From positions 1 to 8,700 of the forward strand of contig RGMU01000056.1 of the NCBI GenBank assembly GCA_010021705.1: DNA of 8,700 nucleotides, written 5' to 3'. This stretch comes from Chitinophagia bacterium. Lineage in GTDB: Bacteria; Bacteroidota; Bacteroidia; Chitinophagales; Chitinophagaceae. Positions within the stretch are counted from its first letter, which is position 1. Each line of letters starts with the position of its first letter. This document shows positions 1-6,950 of this stretch, piece by piece. A model generated the notes under the pieces. It did not search any database and was not told the DNA's origin. It saw only the letters and a program-made list of their open reading frames with translations. Position numbers and translations under genes: made by a program.

Positions 1-2
1 CG

Positions 3-182
3 GATAGAACTATCAGGAAAAACTTTGAAAACTATAACTTTGATAATGTTGATGCACCGGAAAATAAAGAGATTATTACGGGAGTTATACAACGGGCAAA
101 TGAATTAGACAAAGTTATTAAAGCCATGATTAGCAAAGAAAATGTATTAAGAAAAGATGATGAAGACACCGGCGAGGTATAG
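3..182 (+). CDS. C-terminal 59 residues of an unrecognised hydrophilic protein (5' end outside window)
   Basis: An open frame enters from the left edge, is read from base 3 and closes with TAG at 180-182. The other two forward frames meet stops in this stretch. The tail is strongly charged, with Asp/Glu/Lys/Asn-rich segments such as ENKEIITGVIQRANELDKV. It ends in an acidic run, RKDDEDTGEV, and contains no Cys, no membrane segment and no motif I recognise. The central part could be a short amphipathic helix. Codon use fits a real gene, but the function cannot be named from this fragment. It is followed by a 77-nt gap holding a promoter for the next gene, so the two are probably separate transcription units. 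Confidence 0.6.
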   Translation, partial: DRTIRKNFENYNFDNVDAPENKEIITGVIQRANELDKVIKAMISKENVLRKDDEDTGEV

Positions 183-218
183 AATTGATAAATAGGCGTA
201 TTTGCTACAAATTATTAC

Positions 219-252
219 TTTGCTAATTTCACCTTAAAAATATGTAGCTTTG
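219..252 (+). promoter_or_regulatory. Bacteroidota-type promoter of the purF-like gene
   Basis: TTTG at 219-222 (-33 element), 22 nt of spacer, then TAGCTTTG at 245-252, an exact match to the TAnnTTTG -7 consensus of the phylum's primary sigma factor. Only 7 nt separate the -7 element from the ATG at 260. The transcript would therefore start at or within a few bases of the start codon and have no room for a ribosome binding site. TTTGCTA occurs twice here (201-207 and 219-225), so a second upstream -33 option exists but is poorly spaced. Confidence 0.6.
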
Positions 253-259
253 CGGTATC

Positions 260-2107
260 ATGTCAGACGCAGTAAAGCATGAATGCGGCATAGCATACAT
301 ACGACTTCTCCAGCCACTTAGCTACTATCAACGAAAATATCACAACACCTTATATGGCATAAGCAAGCTATACTTGCTTATGGAAAAACAGCACAACCGC
401 GGACAAGATGGTGCAGGCTTAGGCGTTGTAAAGCTGAATATGCCCACGGGGCAGCAGTCATCACACAGATATAGAATTAGCGGGGCAAATGCCATTGCTC
501 AAGTGTTTCAGCACCTTCAGCAAGATATTAACCTATTAGAAGCCGATTATCCGGGTATCATTCAACAGCCTGAAATGCTAAAAGGCTACTGCAAATATGC
601 CGGTGAAGTGCTATTAGGGCATTTACGCTATGGCACACAGGGCAAAAACAACATTGACTACTGCCACCCCTTTGTGAAGCATGATGTGATTCCGGGTAAG
701 CACCTTACCATAGCCGGAAATTTTAACCTTACGAATATAGACGACCTCTATTCCATATTACCCAATAAAGAAGCACAACATGGGCTAAGGAGCGACCTCA
801 ACGCCCTTATTGAGCTAATGCACCACTATCTGTCTATTCATTTTAATGTCAATACACGCAAATCTAACCTGGTAGAAACACTTAAAAAAACATGTGCACC
901 TATAGACGGGGGCTATACCTTTGCCGGCTTAGTGGGTAATGGTGATAGCTTTATCATGCGCGATGCACACGGCATTCGCCCTTGCTTTTACTACCAAGAC
1001 AATGAGATAGTAGCTGTGGCATCAGAGCGGGCTGCGCTAATGACCACCTTCCACATAGCGGCTTCGCAGGTGCAGGAATTGCCGCGGGGTAGTGCACTTA
1101 TGGTTTCAGCAATAGGGGTGGTGGAAATAGTGCCTATCTTAGAACCTGCTTCGCACTACCCTTGCAGCTTTGAGCGCATTTACTTTAGTCGCGGCTCTGA
1201 CCCTGATATTTACCAGGAGCGCATGAAATTGGGCAACAACCTTGCACCGGAGGTGTTGAATGCCGTTGAATATGACCTAAAGCACACCATTGTATCGTTC
1301 ATACCTAATACGGCAGAAACTGCCTTTTATGGGCTAATAAAGGGCATGGAAGACTACTTAAAGCACAATATTGTGCAGCAAATTTTAGCGCAAAAAGACA
1401 GTTTAACAGAAGACCAACTTGCAGCCCTCCTAAACCAAAGGGTGCGCATTGAAAAAATAGCCATTAAAGATGCCAAGCTAAGAACCTTTATTACCGAAGA
1501 CGCTGCCCGTAGCGAAATGGTGCAGCACGTGTATGATATTACTTATGGCACGGTAGCACCGGGCGTGGATACGCTTATTATTATAGACGACTCCATTGTA
1601 AGAGGCACTACCCTACGCGAGAGCATTTTTAGAATGCTGTTCCGGTTGCAGCCTAAGAAAATTATCATAGTGTCTTCGGCACCGCAAATTAGGTATCCTG
1701 ACTGCTATGGCATAGATATGAGCAAGCTAAACGACTTTATTGCCTTTGAGGCTGCCGTTGCCCTATTAAAAGAGCGAGGCTTGGGTAATGTGCTTACCGA
1801 AACATACGCCCTATGCCTGCAAGCCGACCAAAGCAACACTTTAGGAAAAGTAAACTATGTAAAAAACATTTATGCTCCGTTTACCTATCAAGAGATAAGC
1901 CAAAAGATAGCAACGCTTCTAAAGCCCGGAGAAGTTAGCTGCCCTATATCTATTATCTACCAAACGCTTGAGGGCTTGCACAATGCCTGCCCTAACCACA
2001 AAGGCGACTGGTATTTTACCGGCAACTACCCTACCGCAGGAGGCAATAGAGTAGCGAATAGAGCCTTTATGAACTATATAGAAAAGAGAGACGGCAGGGG
2101 CTATTAA
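260..2107 (+). CDS. purF: Amidophosphoribosyltransferase, long Bacteroidota-type PurF
   Basis: A 615-residue enzyme expected to make 5-phosphoribosylamine from PRPP and glutamine, the first step of purine synthesis, in the cytoplasm. The N-terminal Ntn-type glutaminase domain begins after an eight-residue leader, with Cys9 in HECGIA as predicted nucleophile. RGQDGAG (47-53) and GHLRYGTQG (120-128) match glutamine-site motifs. The usual oxyanion segment NGNLTN is here GNFNLTN (153-159). The phosphoribosyltransferase domain has LRTFI (407-411) and the PRPP loop IIIDDSIVRGTT (440-451). It is longer than classical PurF (about 470-500 residues), partly through a helical, charged insert around 362-405 and a longer N-terminal domain. 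The CxxC that precedes FTGxYP in Fe-S-containing PurF proteins is absent: the sequence is KGDWYFTGNYP at 581-591. A cluster is therefore not predicted by that criterion. The start is set by the conserved distance to Cys9. No other purine gene is adjacent. A divergent paralogue role cannot be excluded. Confidence 0.88.
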   Translation: MSDAVKHECGIAYIRLLQPLSYYQRKYHNTLYGISKLYLLMEKQHNRGQDGAGLGVVKLNMPTGQQSSHRYRISGANAIAQVFQHLQQDINLLEADYPGIIQQPEMLKGYCKYAGEVLLGHLRYGTQGKNNIDYCHPFVKHDVIPGKHLTIAGNFNLTNIDDLYSILPNKEAQHGLRSDLNALIELMHHYLSIHFNVNTRKSNLVETLKKTCAPIDGGYTFAGLVGNGDSFIMRDAHGIRPCFYYQDNEIVAVASERAALMTTFHIAASQVQELPRGSALMVSAIGVVEIVPILEPASHYPCSFERIYFSRGSDPDIYQERMKLGNNLAPEVLNAVEYDLKHTIVSFIPNTAETAFYGLIKGMEDYLKHNIVQQILAQKDSLTEDQLAALLNQRVRIEKIAIKDAKLRTFITEDAARSEMVQHVYDITYGTVAPGVDTLIIIDDSIVRGTTLRESIFRMLFRLQPKKIIIVSSAPQIRYPDCYGIDMSKLNDFIAFEAAVALLKERGLGNVLTETYALCLQADQSNTLGKVNYVKNIYAPFTYQEISQKIATLLKPGEVSCPISIIYQTLEGLHNACPNHKGDWYFTGNYPTAGGNRVANRAFMNYIEKRDGRGY

Positions 2108-2126
2108 AGGGCTTAATGGGCAAGTA

Positions 2127-3881
2127 TTACCGCATAAATGTAAAGGCATATTCGCCGGTATTGCCGTTTTCGTCAGTAGCGGTAATTTTGAAGGTGTGCC
2201 TGCCGGGCTTTAGGGTATTTTCAAAAGCATAGACAAATTTTTTGCCGTTTTGCTCCATCGGTATCCACCGGTTGTCTATGGTTGCTCTGTATTGCTTTAC
2301 GGAGGTGGTAGCGTCTGCTATGCGAAGCTCTATTTTTGTGGCTCGCTTTAGTTTAATGCCGTTGTAATAGGCAGGGCTAATTTTGGGTGCTGTGGTATCT
2401 ACTTCTAACCAATATTTGCCAAAATTTTTAGTATTGGCACTTACCCAACCATCCGTTAAATATTTTGCAGCTTTGCCGTCTATGCTTTTGCCGTTGCTGT
2501 ATTGTAGCACAATTTTATTTTGATATGACGGCTCTATTGTTTGCTTAGTCTTGATTTTCAGGGTAAAACTATGGTGTACCGGAACTTCCGGATAATGTAT
2601 GCTAAAGGTATCGGACAGTGCATTATCGCATTTGATGCTGTAATATTTAAACCACAAATCGTTATACAACTGTTTTTCGTCTAAAGTAAAATTAATGTTG
2701 CTATCCGCAACCGTATTGGTGGCATTCCATTTAAACAGACTTCCCTGCGGGATATACTTGGGCACCGGTCCCGGTGCATATTTAATGTAAAAGCACAGCT
2801 TGGTGGTGTTCATGCTGTTGTCATATACCTTCACCTCCATTTTGTGGGTGGTATTTTTCTGCAACGGCATCACCCCTCTGTGGCTAAAGGGCATGGCAAA
2901 AAAATGCTTGATAGCATTGCCGGGCAGCGCAAACAACCACTCTATACATGTGTCCTGCCGGCTATATAGGTCATAATCCATGCTTGCATTCACATAGCGG
3001 GTTTCTTCAAACGCAATGCTGTTTTTCAACACACCTATTTGCACAATATCATCTTTTTTAACCATAGCATAAAAATAGCTGAGTGAACTGTGGCTTTTGT
3101 CCATCCAATCGGTAACGGCAATGCCCACCTTCACTTCCGTATAAGGGTACAAAAGCGTATCGCCTTGCCAATAGGCACTTGGTAGGCTATCTTTAATAAG
3201 CACATACAGGCTGTCGTTCTCTTTTTTGCACGGTATAAGCAGCGGCTTGGACGCTATACGGTAGGATATAGTTTCATTATACAATGCCAAAAATTGAAAA
3301 ACCGGATGTAAAGTATCTATGATAGCTAGGTCAAACTGCTGTACGTTTAGCGGGTGCTCTATTTGGGTTTGCCTTAACTCAAAATGAAGGTGCGGGGCGG
3401 TAGAAGAGCCGGTATTGCCGGAAAAGGCTATTATATCGCCTTTTTTTACCCTGAACTGCGTAGGGGGTAATGTAGTATCTAAAAACCATTTTTCGTTTTT
3501 ATACTGCATCTTCCTTGTAAATGCCTGTATAGGCGGTGCAAAATTGTTTAAGTGGGCATATACGCTTGTGAAGCCGTTGGGGTGGTTTACATACAGCGCA
3601 TGACCATAGCCACCGTTCTCTAATTTTATACGACTTATAAAGCCTTCTGCCACAGCTTTTACGGGCAGGTTTTCTATGCCTTGCGTTTTTATATCTATGC
3701 CACTATGAAGATGATTAGGGCGGCATTCGGCAAAGCTGCCCGCAAGCAATAGCGGTATGTCTAACGGAGGGCGAAAGTAGCCGGCAGGATAGGCATACAA
3801 TAAGCTGTCGGGCAACTGTGCGTTCAGTTGCATACCCGTTAACAGAAGCAGAAGCAAGCACGTGCAGGTGCGAAGTAGCAT
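2127..3881 (-). CDS. Secreted M23 (LytM-type) zinc metallopeptidase
   Basis: A 584-residue protein, probably a cell-wall endopeptidase or a related factor acting outside the inner membrane. The start is placed at the ATG at 3879-3881, three codons inside the longest frame, which opens with TTG. From it runs a signal peptide of about 21 residues (MLLRTCTC, a Leu run, then cleavage after LNA). There is no lipobox. The M23 domain lies at about 50-185. HSGID supplies the first Zn ligands (His59, Asp63), YAHL carries His110, and HLHFE carries His164 and His166. All expected catalytic and metal residues are therefore present. The remaining 400 residues are beta-rich without a recognised motif, ending in a segment that resembles a small Ig-like domain (FKITATDENGNTGEYAF). 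No type IX sorting tail is seen. The gene converges on purF with only 19 nt between stop codons and diverges from the Fe-S carrier gene. Confidence 0.88.
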   Translation of the reverse strand: MLLRTCTCLLLLLLTGMQLNAQLPDSLLYAYPAGYFRPPLDIPLLLAGSFAECRPNHLHSGIDIKTQGIENLPVKAVAEGFISRIKLENGGYGHALYVNHPNGFTSVYAHLNNFAPPIQAFTRKMQYKNEKWFLDTTLPPTQFRVKKGDIIAFSGNTGSSTAPHLHFELRQTQIEHPLNVQQFDLAIIDTLHPVFQFLALYNETISYRIASKPLLIPCKKENDSLYVLIKDSLPSAYWQGDTLLYPYTEVKVGIAVTDWMDKSHSSLSYFYAMVKKDDIVQIGVLKNSIAFEETRYVNASMDYDLYSRQDTCIEWLFALPGNAIKHFFAMPFSHRGVMPLQKNTTHKMEVKVYDNSMNTTKLCFYIKYAPGPVPKYIPQGSLFKWNATNTVADSNINFTLDEKQLYNDLWFKYYSIKCDNALSDTFSIHYPEVPVHHSFTLKIKTKQTIEPSYQNKIVLQYSNGKSIDGKAAKYLTDGWVSANTKNFGKYWLEVDTTAPKISPAYYNGIKLKRATKIELRIADATTSVKQYRATIDNRWIPMEQNGKKFVYAFENTLKPGRHTFKITATDENGNTGEYAFTFMR

Positions 3882-3887
3882 ATACTG

Positions 3888-3895
3888 CAAAGAAA
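3888..3895 (-). promoter_or_regulatory. Possible -7 element of the M23 peptidase gene
   Basis: Read on the minus strand this is TTTCTTTG, one mismatch from TAnnTTTG, and it ends 6 nt before the chosen ATG at 3881. No convincing TTTG -33 element lies at the right distance. The call rests mainly on its position, which mirrors the purF arrangement. Confidence 0.3.
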
Positions 3896-3922
3896 AGTTA
3901 TTTTTGGGTATTTAAGGGTTAT

Positions 3923-3943
3923 ATTAGCGCATTGTGCGCTAAT
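3923..3943. promoter_or_regulatory. Perfect 9-bp inverted repeat in the divergent promoter region (operator candidate)
   Basis: ATTAGCGCA (3923-3931), spacer TTG, TGCGCTAAT (3935-3943): all nine positions of the two arms match. It sits in the 83-nt gap between the divergent M23 and Fe-S carrier genes. It covers the expected -33 region of the carrier gene and lies about 40-60 nt upstream of the M23 start. There is no T-run after it in either direction, so a dimeric repressor or activator site fits better than a terminator. I do not recognise the half-site as that of a known regulator. Confidence 0.5.
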
Positions 3944-3950
3944 TTTACTA

Positions 3951-3958
3951 AAAATTTG
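3951..3958 (+). promoter_or_regulatory. Possible -7 element of the Fe-S carrier gene
   Basis: AAAATTTG ends 6 nt before the ATG at 3965. It matches the TTTG half of TAnnTTTG but not the leading TA's T. A second TTTG lies at 3960-3963, too close to the start codon. No Shine-Dalgarno sequence is present. As for purF, transcription would begin at or next to the start codon. Confidence 0.3.
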
Positions 3959-3964
3959 TTTTGT

Positions 3965-4309
3965 ATGACCACAGCAGTAGAAGCACCCGTTACCCTAACT
4001 CCCAAAGCCGTAAGCGAAATAAAAAGATTGATGAGTGAACCATCTTTTGACGCAAGCCATGCTCTTAGAATAGGCGTAAAAGGCGGAGGCTGCTCCGGCA
4101 TGAGCTATATATTAGGCTTTGATGCCGCAGAACCTGATGACGACCACTATGAAATAGACGGCATACCGGTGCTAATGAAGGCGCACCACCAAATATACCT
4201 TGTGGGTATGCACATTAACTATGAAGACGGACTAAATGCGCGCGGCTTTGTGTTCAAAAACCCCAATGCCACCAGCACCTGCGGCTGCGGTAGCTCGTTT
4301 GCGGTGTAG
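3965..4309 (+). CDS. A-type Fe-S cluster carrier (IscA/ErpA/SufA family, HesB-like)
   Basis: A 114-residue small cytoplasmic protein that receives and hands on iron-sulfur clusters during cofactor assembly. The three family cysteines are all present: Cys43 in GGGCSGMSY, and Cys106 and Cys108 in TCGCGSSF near the C-terminus. LTPKAVSEIKRL near the N-terminus is also typical. The frame is open further upstream to 3818, but that extension would run through the divergent promoter and the M23 signal peptide on the other strand. Standard family length supports ATG 3965. The gene is solitary: no iscS, iscU or suf genes are next to it. IscA, ErpA and SufA subtypes cannot be told apart here, so no symbol is given. 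A possible regulator site lies 22 nt upstream. Confidence 0.93.
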   Translation: MTTAVEAPVTLTPKAVSEIKRLMSEPSFDASHALRIGVKGGGCSGMSYILGFDAAEPDDDHYEIDGIPVLMKAHHQIYLVGMHINYEDGLNARGFVFKNPNATSTCGCGSSFAV

Positions 4310-4375
4310 GGAATTGGGCGATGGATAAAGTGCAGCCCATCTAAGCTAATTGAGTTTGCGATTATAGTTAAATTC

Positions 4376-4407
4376 TTTCCATATATCCGCAAAGTAATGT
4401 ACCTTTA
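4376..4407 (+). promoter_or_regulatory. Probable promoter of the M14 carboxypeptidase gene
   Basis: TTTC at 4376-4379, a 20-nt spacer, then TACCTTTA at 4400-4407. Each box is one mismatch from the Bacteroidota TTTG / TAnnTTTG consensus. The predicted start of transcription around 4412 leaves a leader of roughly 25 nt before the ATG at 4436. A more upstream in-frame ATG at 4397 would lie inside this promoter, which supports the shorter protein. The rest of the 126-nt gap after the Fe-S carrier gene shows no terminator. Confidence 0.45.
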
Positions 4408-4435
4408 CCTACGTTATTCATATATCATTAAGACC

Positions 4436-6808
4436 ATGAAGTATTTATTAATTTTAGTAGGGGTGCTGTTTATAGGCGGTAATCTATTGGCACAGCAAAA
4501 ACCGGAGTATTGCCGCGCTACTGTTTATTTAGACAATAGCGAGCACAGTTTAAGCCGGTTGGCGGGCTTGGGAGTGGCAGTTGACCACGGCACATACACT
4601 AAAGGTAGGAGCTTTACGACTGACTTTTCGTACAACGAGGTAGCCATAATGCAAAAAGCAGGCTATAAGGTGGCTATTACTATTGCTGATGTAAGTGCTT
4701 ATTACCGCGCTCAAGTGGCAATGGGGGCAGGCGTAGCAAAAACAACAGCAGGCAGTGCGGTATGCCCGGGTTTACCTCCGGTATCTGACCCTTCGCACTT
4801 TCATTTAGGGGCTTATGCTGGGTATTTTTCCTATACAGAAATGCTGACCATTATAGACAGTATGCGTACATTGTACCCGTCACTCATTAGTGCCCGTACC
4901 CAAATAGACACCTACCGCAGCATTGAAGGGAGACCGCTGTATTGGATACGCATATCCAACAATCCCACCGTTGAGCAGCCCTCAAAGCCCCAAATATTAT
5001 ACACCGCAGTGCACCATGCGCGTGAGCCGGTTAGCCTGTCCTCTACTATCTATTATCTGTGGTACTTATTAGAAAACTATGCCTCAGACCCACAAATAAA
5101 AGCGATTATAGACAATACAGAGCTTTACTTTATTCCTTGCGTTAACCCTGACGGTTATATTTATAACAGTACCACAAGTCCCGGAGGGGGCGGTATGTGG
5201 CGCAAAAACAGAAGGGACAATAGAGACGGCACTTATGGTGTGGACTTAAACAGAAATTACGGCTACCGCTGGGGCTACGATAACTTTGGCTCCAGCCCTA
5301 CTACATCGTCTGATACGTATAGAGGTACGGGCGGATTTTCTGAACCGGAGACAAGAGCCGTGAAATGGCTTGCCGACCACCACCATTTTAGTATTGCGCT
5401 AAACTACCATACCTACAACAACGACCTTATTTACCCATGGGGGTATGTGGTATCACAAAAAACTAACGACTCGGCACAGTTTGATGCCTACGGCGAATAC
5501 CTTACCCAATACAACAAATATCGCTACGGCACTTGCGACCAAACGCTCAACTATATTACTAACGGAGGTTCAGACGACTGGATGTATGGCGATAGCGGTA
5601 AACCTAAGATATTTGCCTTTACACCGGAAATAGGTGCTACGGACTTTGGCTTTTACACCCCTTCCTACAACATTGTGCCCGATTGCAGGCAAAACCTATT
5701 CCAAAATGTGAATGCAGCCGCTCTTTTGCTTCCTTACGCAGCCGTAAAGCACACGCATGATAAAATTATACACCCGCTAACCGGCTACTTAAATTACCAA
5801 ATACAGCGATTAGGGTTTAGAGATACTGCCTATACAGTTACCTTTACTTCGTTAGACAGTAGGCTAACTTTTCCTTCGCCCACGAGAGGCTATAGTAGCA
5901 TGACCTTATTGCAAATACGCAACGATTCTATAGCCTACAACATAGCTGCCACCACCCCCAATGCTACACCGCTAAGCTATGTAATAGCGGTTAACAACGG
6001 GCTATATACGATGAGAGATACCGTAACTTTTTATTATGCAAAATTCATTTACACGTTTGCGCTAAATACGAATGACTTTTCACAATGGTTGAATAGCGGT
6101 TGGGAAGTGTGCAATACCATTTACCATTCAGCACCAAGCTCTATTGGCAGCAGTTCAACGCCCTGCACCAACTATGACGACCTTTCGGAATATACCATTT
6201 CTACCCGCTCTCCCATAGATTTAAGCCGTGCACTGAAGGCATATTGCTATTATTACGGCAACTGGACTGTGGAAAGTATGCACGATTATGTGCAGATACA
6301 AGCAGCGGCAGGTAGCAGCAGCTTTGCCCCGCTTTGTGGAAGATATACCAAGCCCGGCACAGCGGCACAAGCAGCAGGAGAACCACTGTATGACGGTCCA
6401 ACACCTCACTGGATGCAAGAAGAAATAGACCTGCAAGAGTACACCGGACAACCCACAAATCTACAATTCATGCTCCGAAGCGACACTTACGGCAATCAGC
6501 AGGGCTTTTTCTTTGATGATGTGCGTGTGGTGGCTATAACGGATACCCCATTATCCATTCCCGAACAAACAGCCAATACGCCGGCTAAAATAGAAGTGTA
6601 CCCTAACCCGGCTAATGGGGCTATCCATATTAACTGTGCGGGTGCTAACCACTACCCTTATAGGGTGTATAATATGTGTGGTATAAAAGCAGCCGAAGGG
6701 ACGTTAGAAAATGGTGTCAGCACGCTAAACATCACTACCCTACCGGCAGGTACATACCTCATAAACATTCCCGCTAAAGGTAATGCCGTATTTGTGGTGA
6801 AGGAATAG
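4436..6808 (+). CDS. Secreted M14 zinc carboxypeptidase with type IX secretion sorting domain
   Basis: A 790-residue exported exopeptidase. A signal peptide (MKYLLILVGVLFIGG...LA, about 1-19) decides the start. The longer in-frame start at 4397 would put 13 residues in front of it. The M14 domain spans about 120-440. Zn ligands are His194 and Glu197 in HHAREPVS and His325 in LNYHTYNNDLIYPWGY. Asn272-Arg273 in GVDLNRNY would bind the substrate carboxylate. Glu398 in FTPEIGATDFG is the catalytic glutamate. Residues 550-700 form a Cys-containing, aromatic-rich segment resembling a MAM/jelly-roll domain (ending GFFFDDVRVV). The last 70 residues start with KIEVYPNPANG and end LPAGTYLINI...VKE, the pattern of the C-terminal sorting domain that directs proteins through the type IX system and is then removed. 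The sequence shows all catalytic residues; the peptide preference is not evident. Confidence 0.93.
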   Translation: MKYLLILVGVLFIGGNLLAQQKPEYCRATVYLDNSEHSLSRLAGLGVAVDHGTYTKGRSFTTDFSYNEVAIMQKAGYKVAITIADVSAYYRAQVAMGAGVAKTTAGSAVCPGLPPVSDPSHFHLGAYAGYFSYTEMLTIIDSMRTLYPSLISARTQIDTYRSIEGRPLYWIRISNNPTVEQPSKPQILYTAVHHAREPVSLSSTIYYLWYLLENYASDPQIKAIIDNTELYFIPCVNPDGYIYNSTTSPGGGGMWRKNRRDNRDGTYGVDLNRNYGYRWGYDNFGSSPTTSSDTYRGTGGFSEPETRAVKWLADHHHFSIALNYHTYNNDLIYPWGYVVSQKTNDSAQFDAYGEYLTQYNKYRYGTCDQTLNYITNGGSDDWMYGDSGKPKIFAFTPEIGATDFGFYTPSYNIVPDCRQNLFQNVNAAALLLPYAAVKHTHDKIIHPLTGYLNYQIQRLGFRDTAYTVTFTSLDSRLTFPSPTRGYSSMTLLQIRNDSIAYNIAATTPNATPLSYVIAVNNGLYTMRDTVTFYYAKFIYTFALNTNDFSQWLNSGWEVCNTIYHSAPSSIGSSSTPCTNYDDLSEYTISTRSPIDLSRALKAYCYYYGNWTVESMHDYVQIQAAAGSSSFAPLCGRYTKPGTAAQAAGEPLYDGPTPHWMQEEIDLQEYTGQPTNLQFMLRSDTYGNQQGFFFDDVRVVAITDTPLSIPEQTANTPAKIEVYPNPANGAIHINCAGANHYPYRVYNMCGIKAAEGTLENGVSTLNITTLPAGTYLINIPAKGNAVFVVKE

Positions 6809-6834
6809 TGAATGTGCCATTGCCCCACTTTTTT
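6807..6834 (+). terminator. Possible weak Rho-independent terminator after the carboxypeptidase gene
   Basis: AGTG-AATG, loop TGC, CATT, a four-base bulge GCCC, then CACT, followed by TTTTTT (6829-6834). Eight base pairs form in two blocks, and the hairpin begins in the stop codon. The bulge makes the stem weak, so this is only a candidate. The T-run runs into the first DnaA box. Confidence 0.3.
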
Positions 6835-6841
6835 ATCCACA
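6833..6841 (+). promoter_or_regulatory. Perfect DnaA box 1
   Basis: TTATCCACA is identical to the high-affinity DnaA box. It is part of a 12-base direct repeat, TTTATCCACATT (6832-6843), whose second copy is at 6887-6898. See the neighbouring box and the findings for the origin or regulatory reading. Confidence 0.55.
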
Positions 6842-6854
6842 TTTGCGTTACAAA

Positions 6855-6885
6855 TAGGAATTGTTGCTCACTAAAGTTATTCCTA
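6855..6885. repeat. 7-bp inverted repeat between the two DnaA boxes
   Basis: TAGGAAT (6855-6861) and ATTCCTA (6879-6885) are exact inverted copies separated by 17 nt. The centre-to-centre distance is 24 bp, a little over two helical turns. It lies neatly between the two DnaA boxes. The AT content and short arms mean it could be chance. Confidence 0.3.
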
Positions 6886-6887
6886 AT

Positions 6888-6896
6888 TTATCCACA
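6888..6896 (+). promoter_or_regulatory. Perfect DnaA box 2
   Basis: A second exact TTATCCACA, in the same orientation, 55 nt downstream of the first. It is followed by a G-rich stretch (TTGGGGGTTCGG, 6897-6908) and then about 45 nt of AT-rich DNA up to the thymidine kinase start. That order of box, GC-rich tract and AT-rich tract resembles an origin unwinding module, but could equally be a DnaA-controlled promoter. Confidence 0.55.
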
Positions 6897-6912
6897 TTGG
6901 GGGTTCGGAATA

Positions 6913-6936
6913 GTACAATATAAAAGAATATTGTAC
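6913..6936. promoter_or_regulatory. Perfect 9-bp inverted repeat upstream of thymidine kinase (operator candidate)
   Basis: GTACAATAT (6913-6921), spacer AAAAGA, ATATTGTAC (6928-6936): all nine arm positions match. Its right arm overlaps the presumed -7 element TACCTTCA (6934-6941). A bound protein would therefore block the thymidine kinase promoter. It does not look like a standard NrdR box. As RNA it would form an AT-rich 9-bp hairpin without a following T-run, so it is not a terminator. Confidence 0.5.
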
Positions 6937-6941
6937 CTTCA
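6934..6941 (+). promoter_or_regulatory. tdk: Possible -7 element of thymidine kinase
   Basis: TACCTTCA resembles the TACCTTTA element before the carboxypeptidase gene and the TAnnTTTG consensus (two mismatches). It ends 9 nt before the ATG at 6951. No good TTTG -33 element lies 19-23 nt upstream, which would fit a regulated promoter, or a wrong call. Confidence 0.35.
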
Positions 6942-6950
6942 TAGTAAATT

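Noticed and set aside
2108..2126. Bidirectional terminator between the convergent purF and M23 genes
   Set aside because: The 19-nt gap has only a repeated GGGC and no stem followed by a T-run that I could support.
3818..3964. 49-codon N-terminal extension of the Fe-S carrier frame
   Set aside because: It runs through the divergent promoter and antisense to the M23 signal peptide; family length and motifs start at 3965.
4310..4345. Terminator hairpin after the Fe-S carrier gene (GATGG ... CCATC)
   Set aside because: The stem is only 5 bp with a 12-nt loop and no T-run follows.
4397..4435. Upstream in-frame ATG for the carboxypeptidase, adding 13 residues
   Set aside because: It would bury the signal peptide behind an aromatic, charged leader and overlaps the probable -7 element; ATG 4436 begins a clean signal peptide.
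6201..6458. Antisense open frames inside the carboxypeptidase gene
   Set aside because: Cys/Leu-rich shadow translations with no promoter, motif or independent support.
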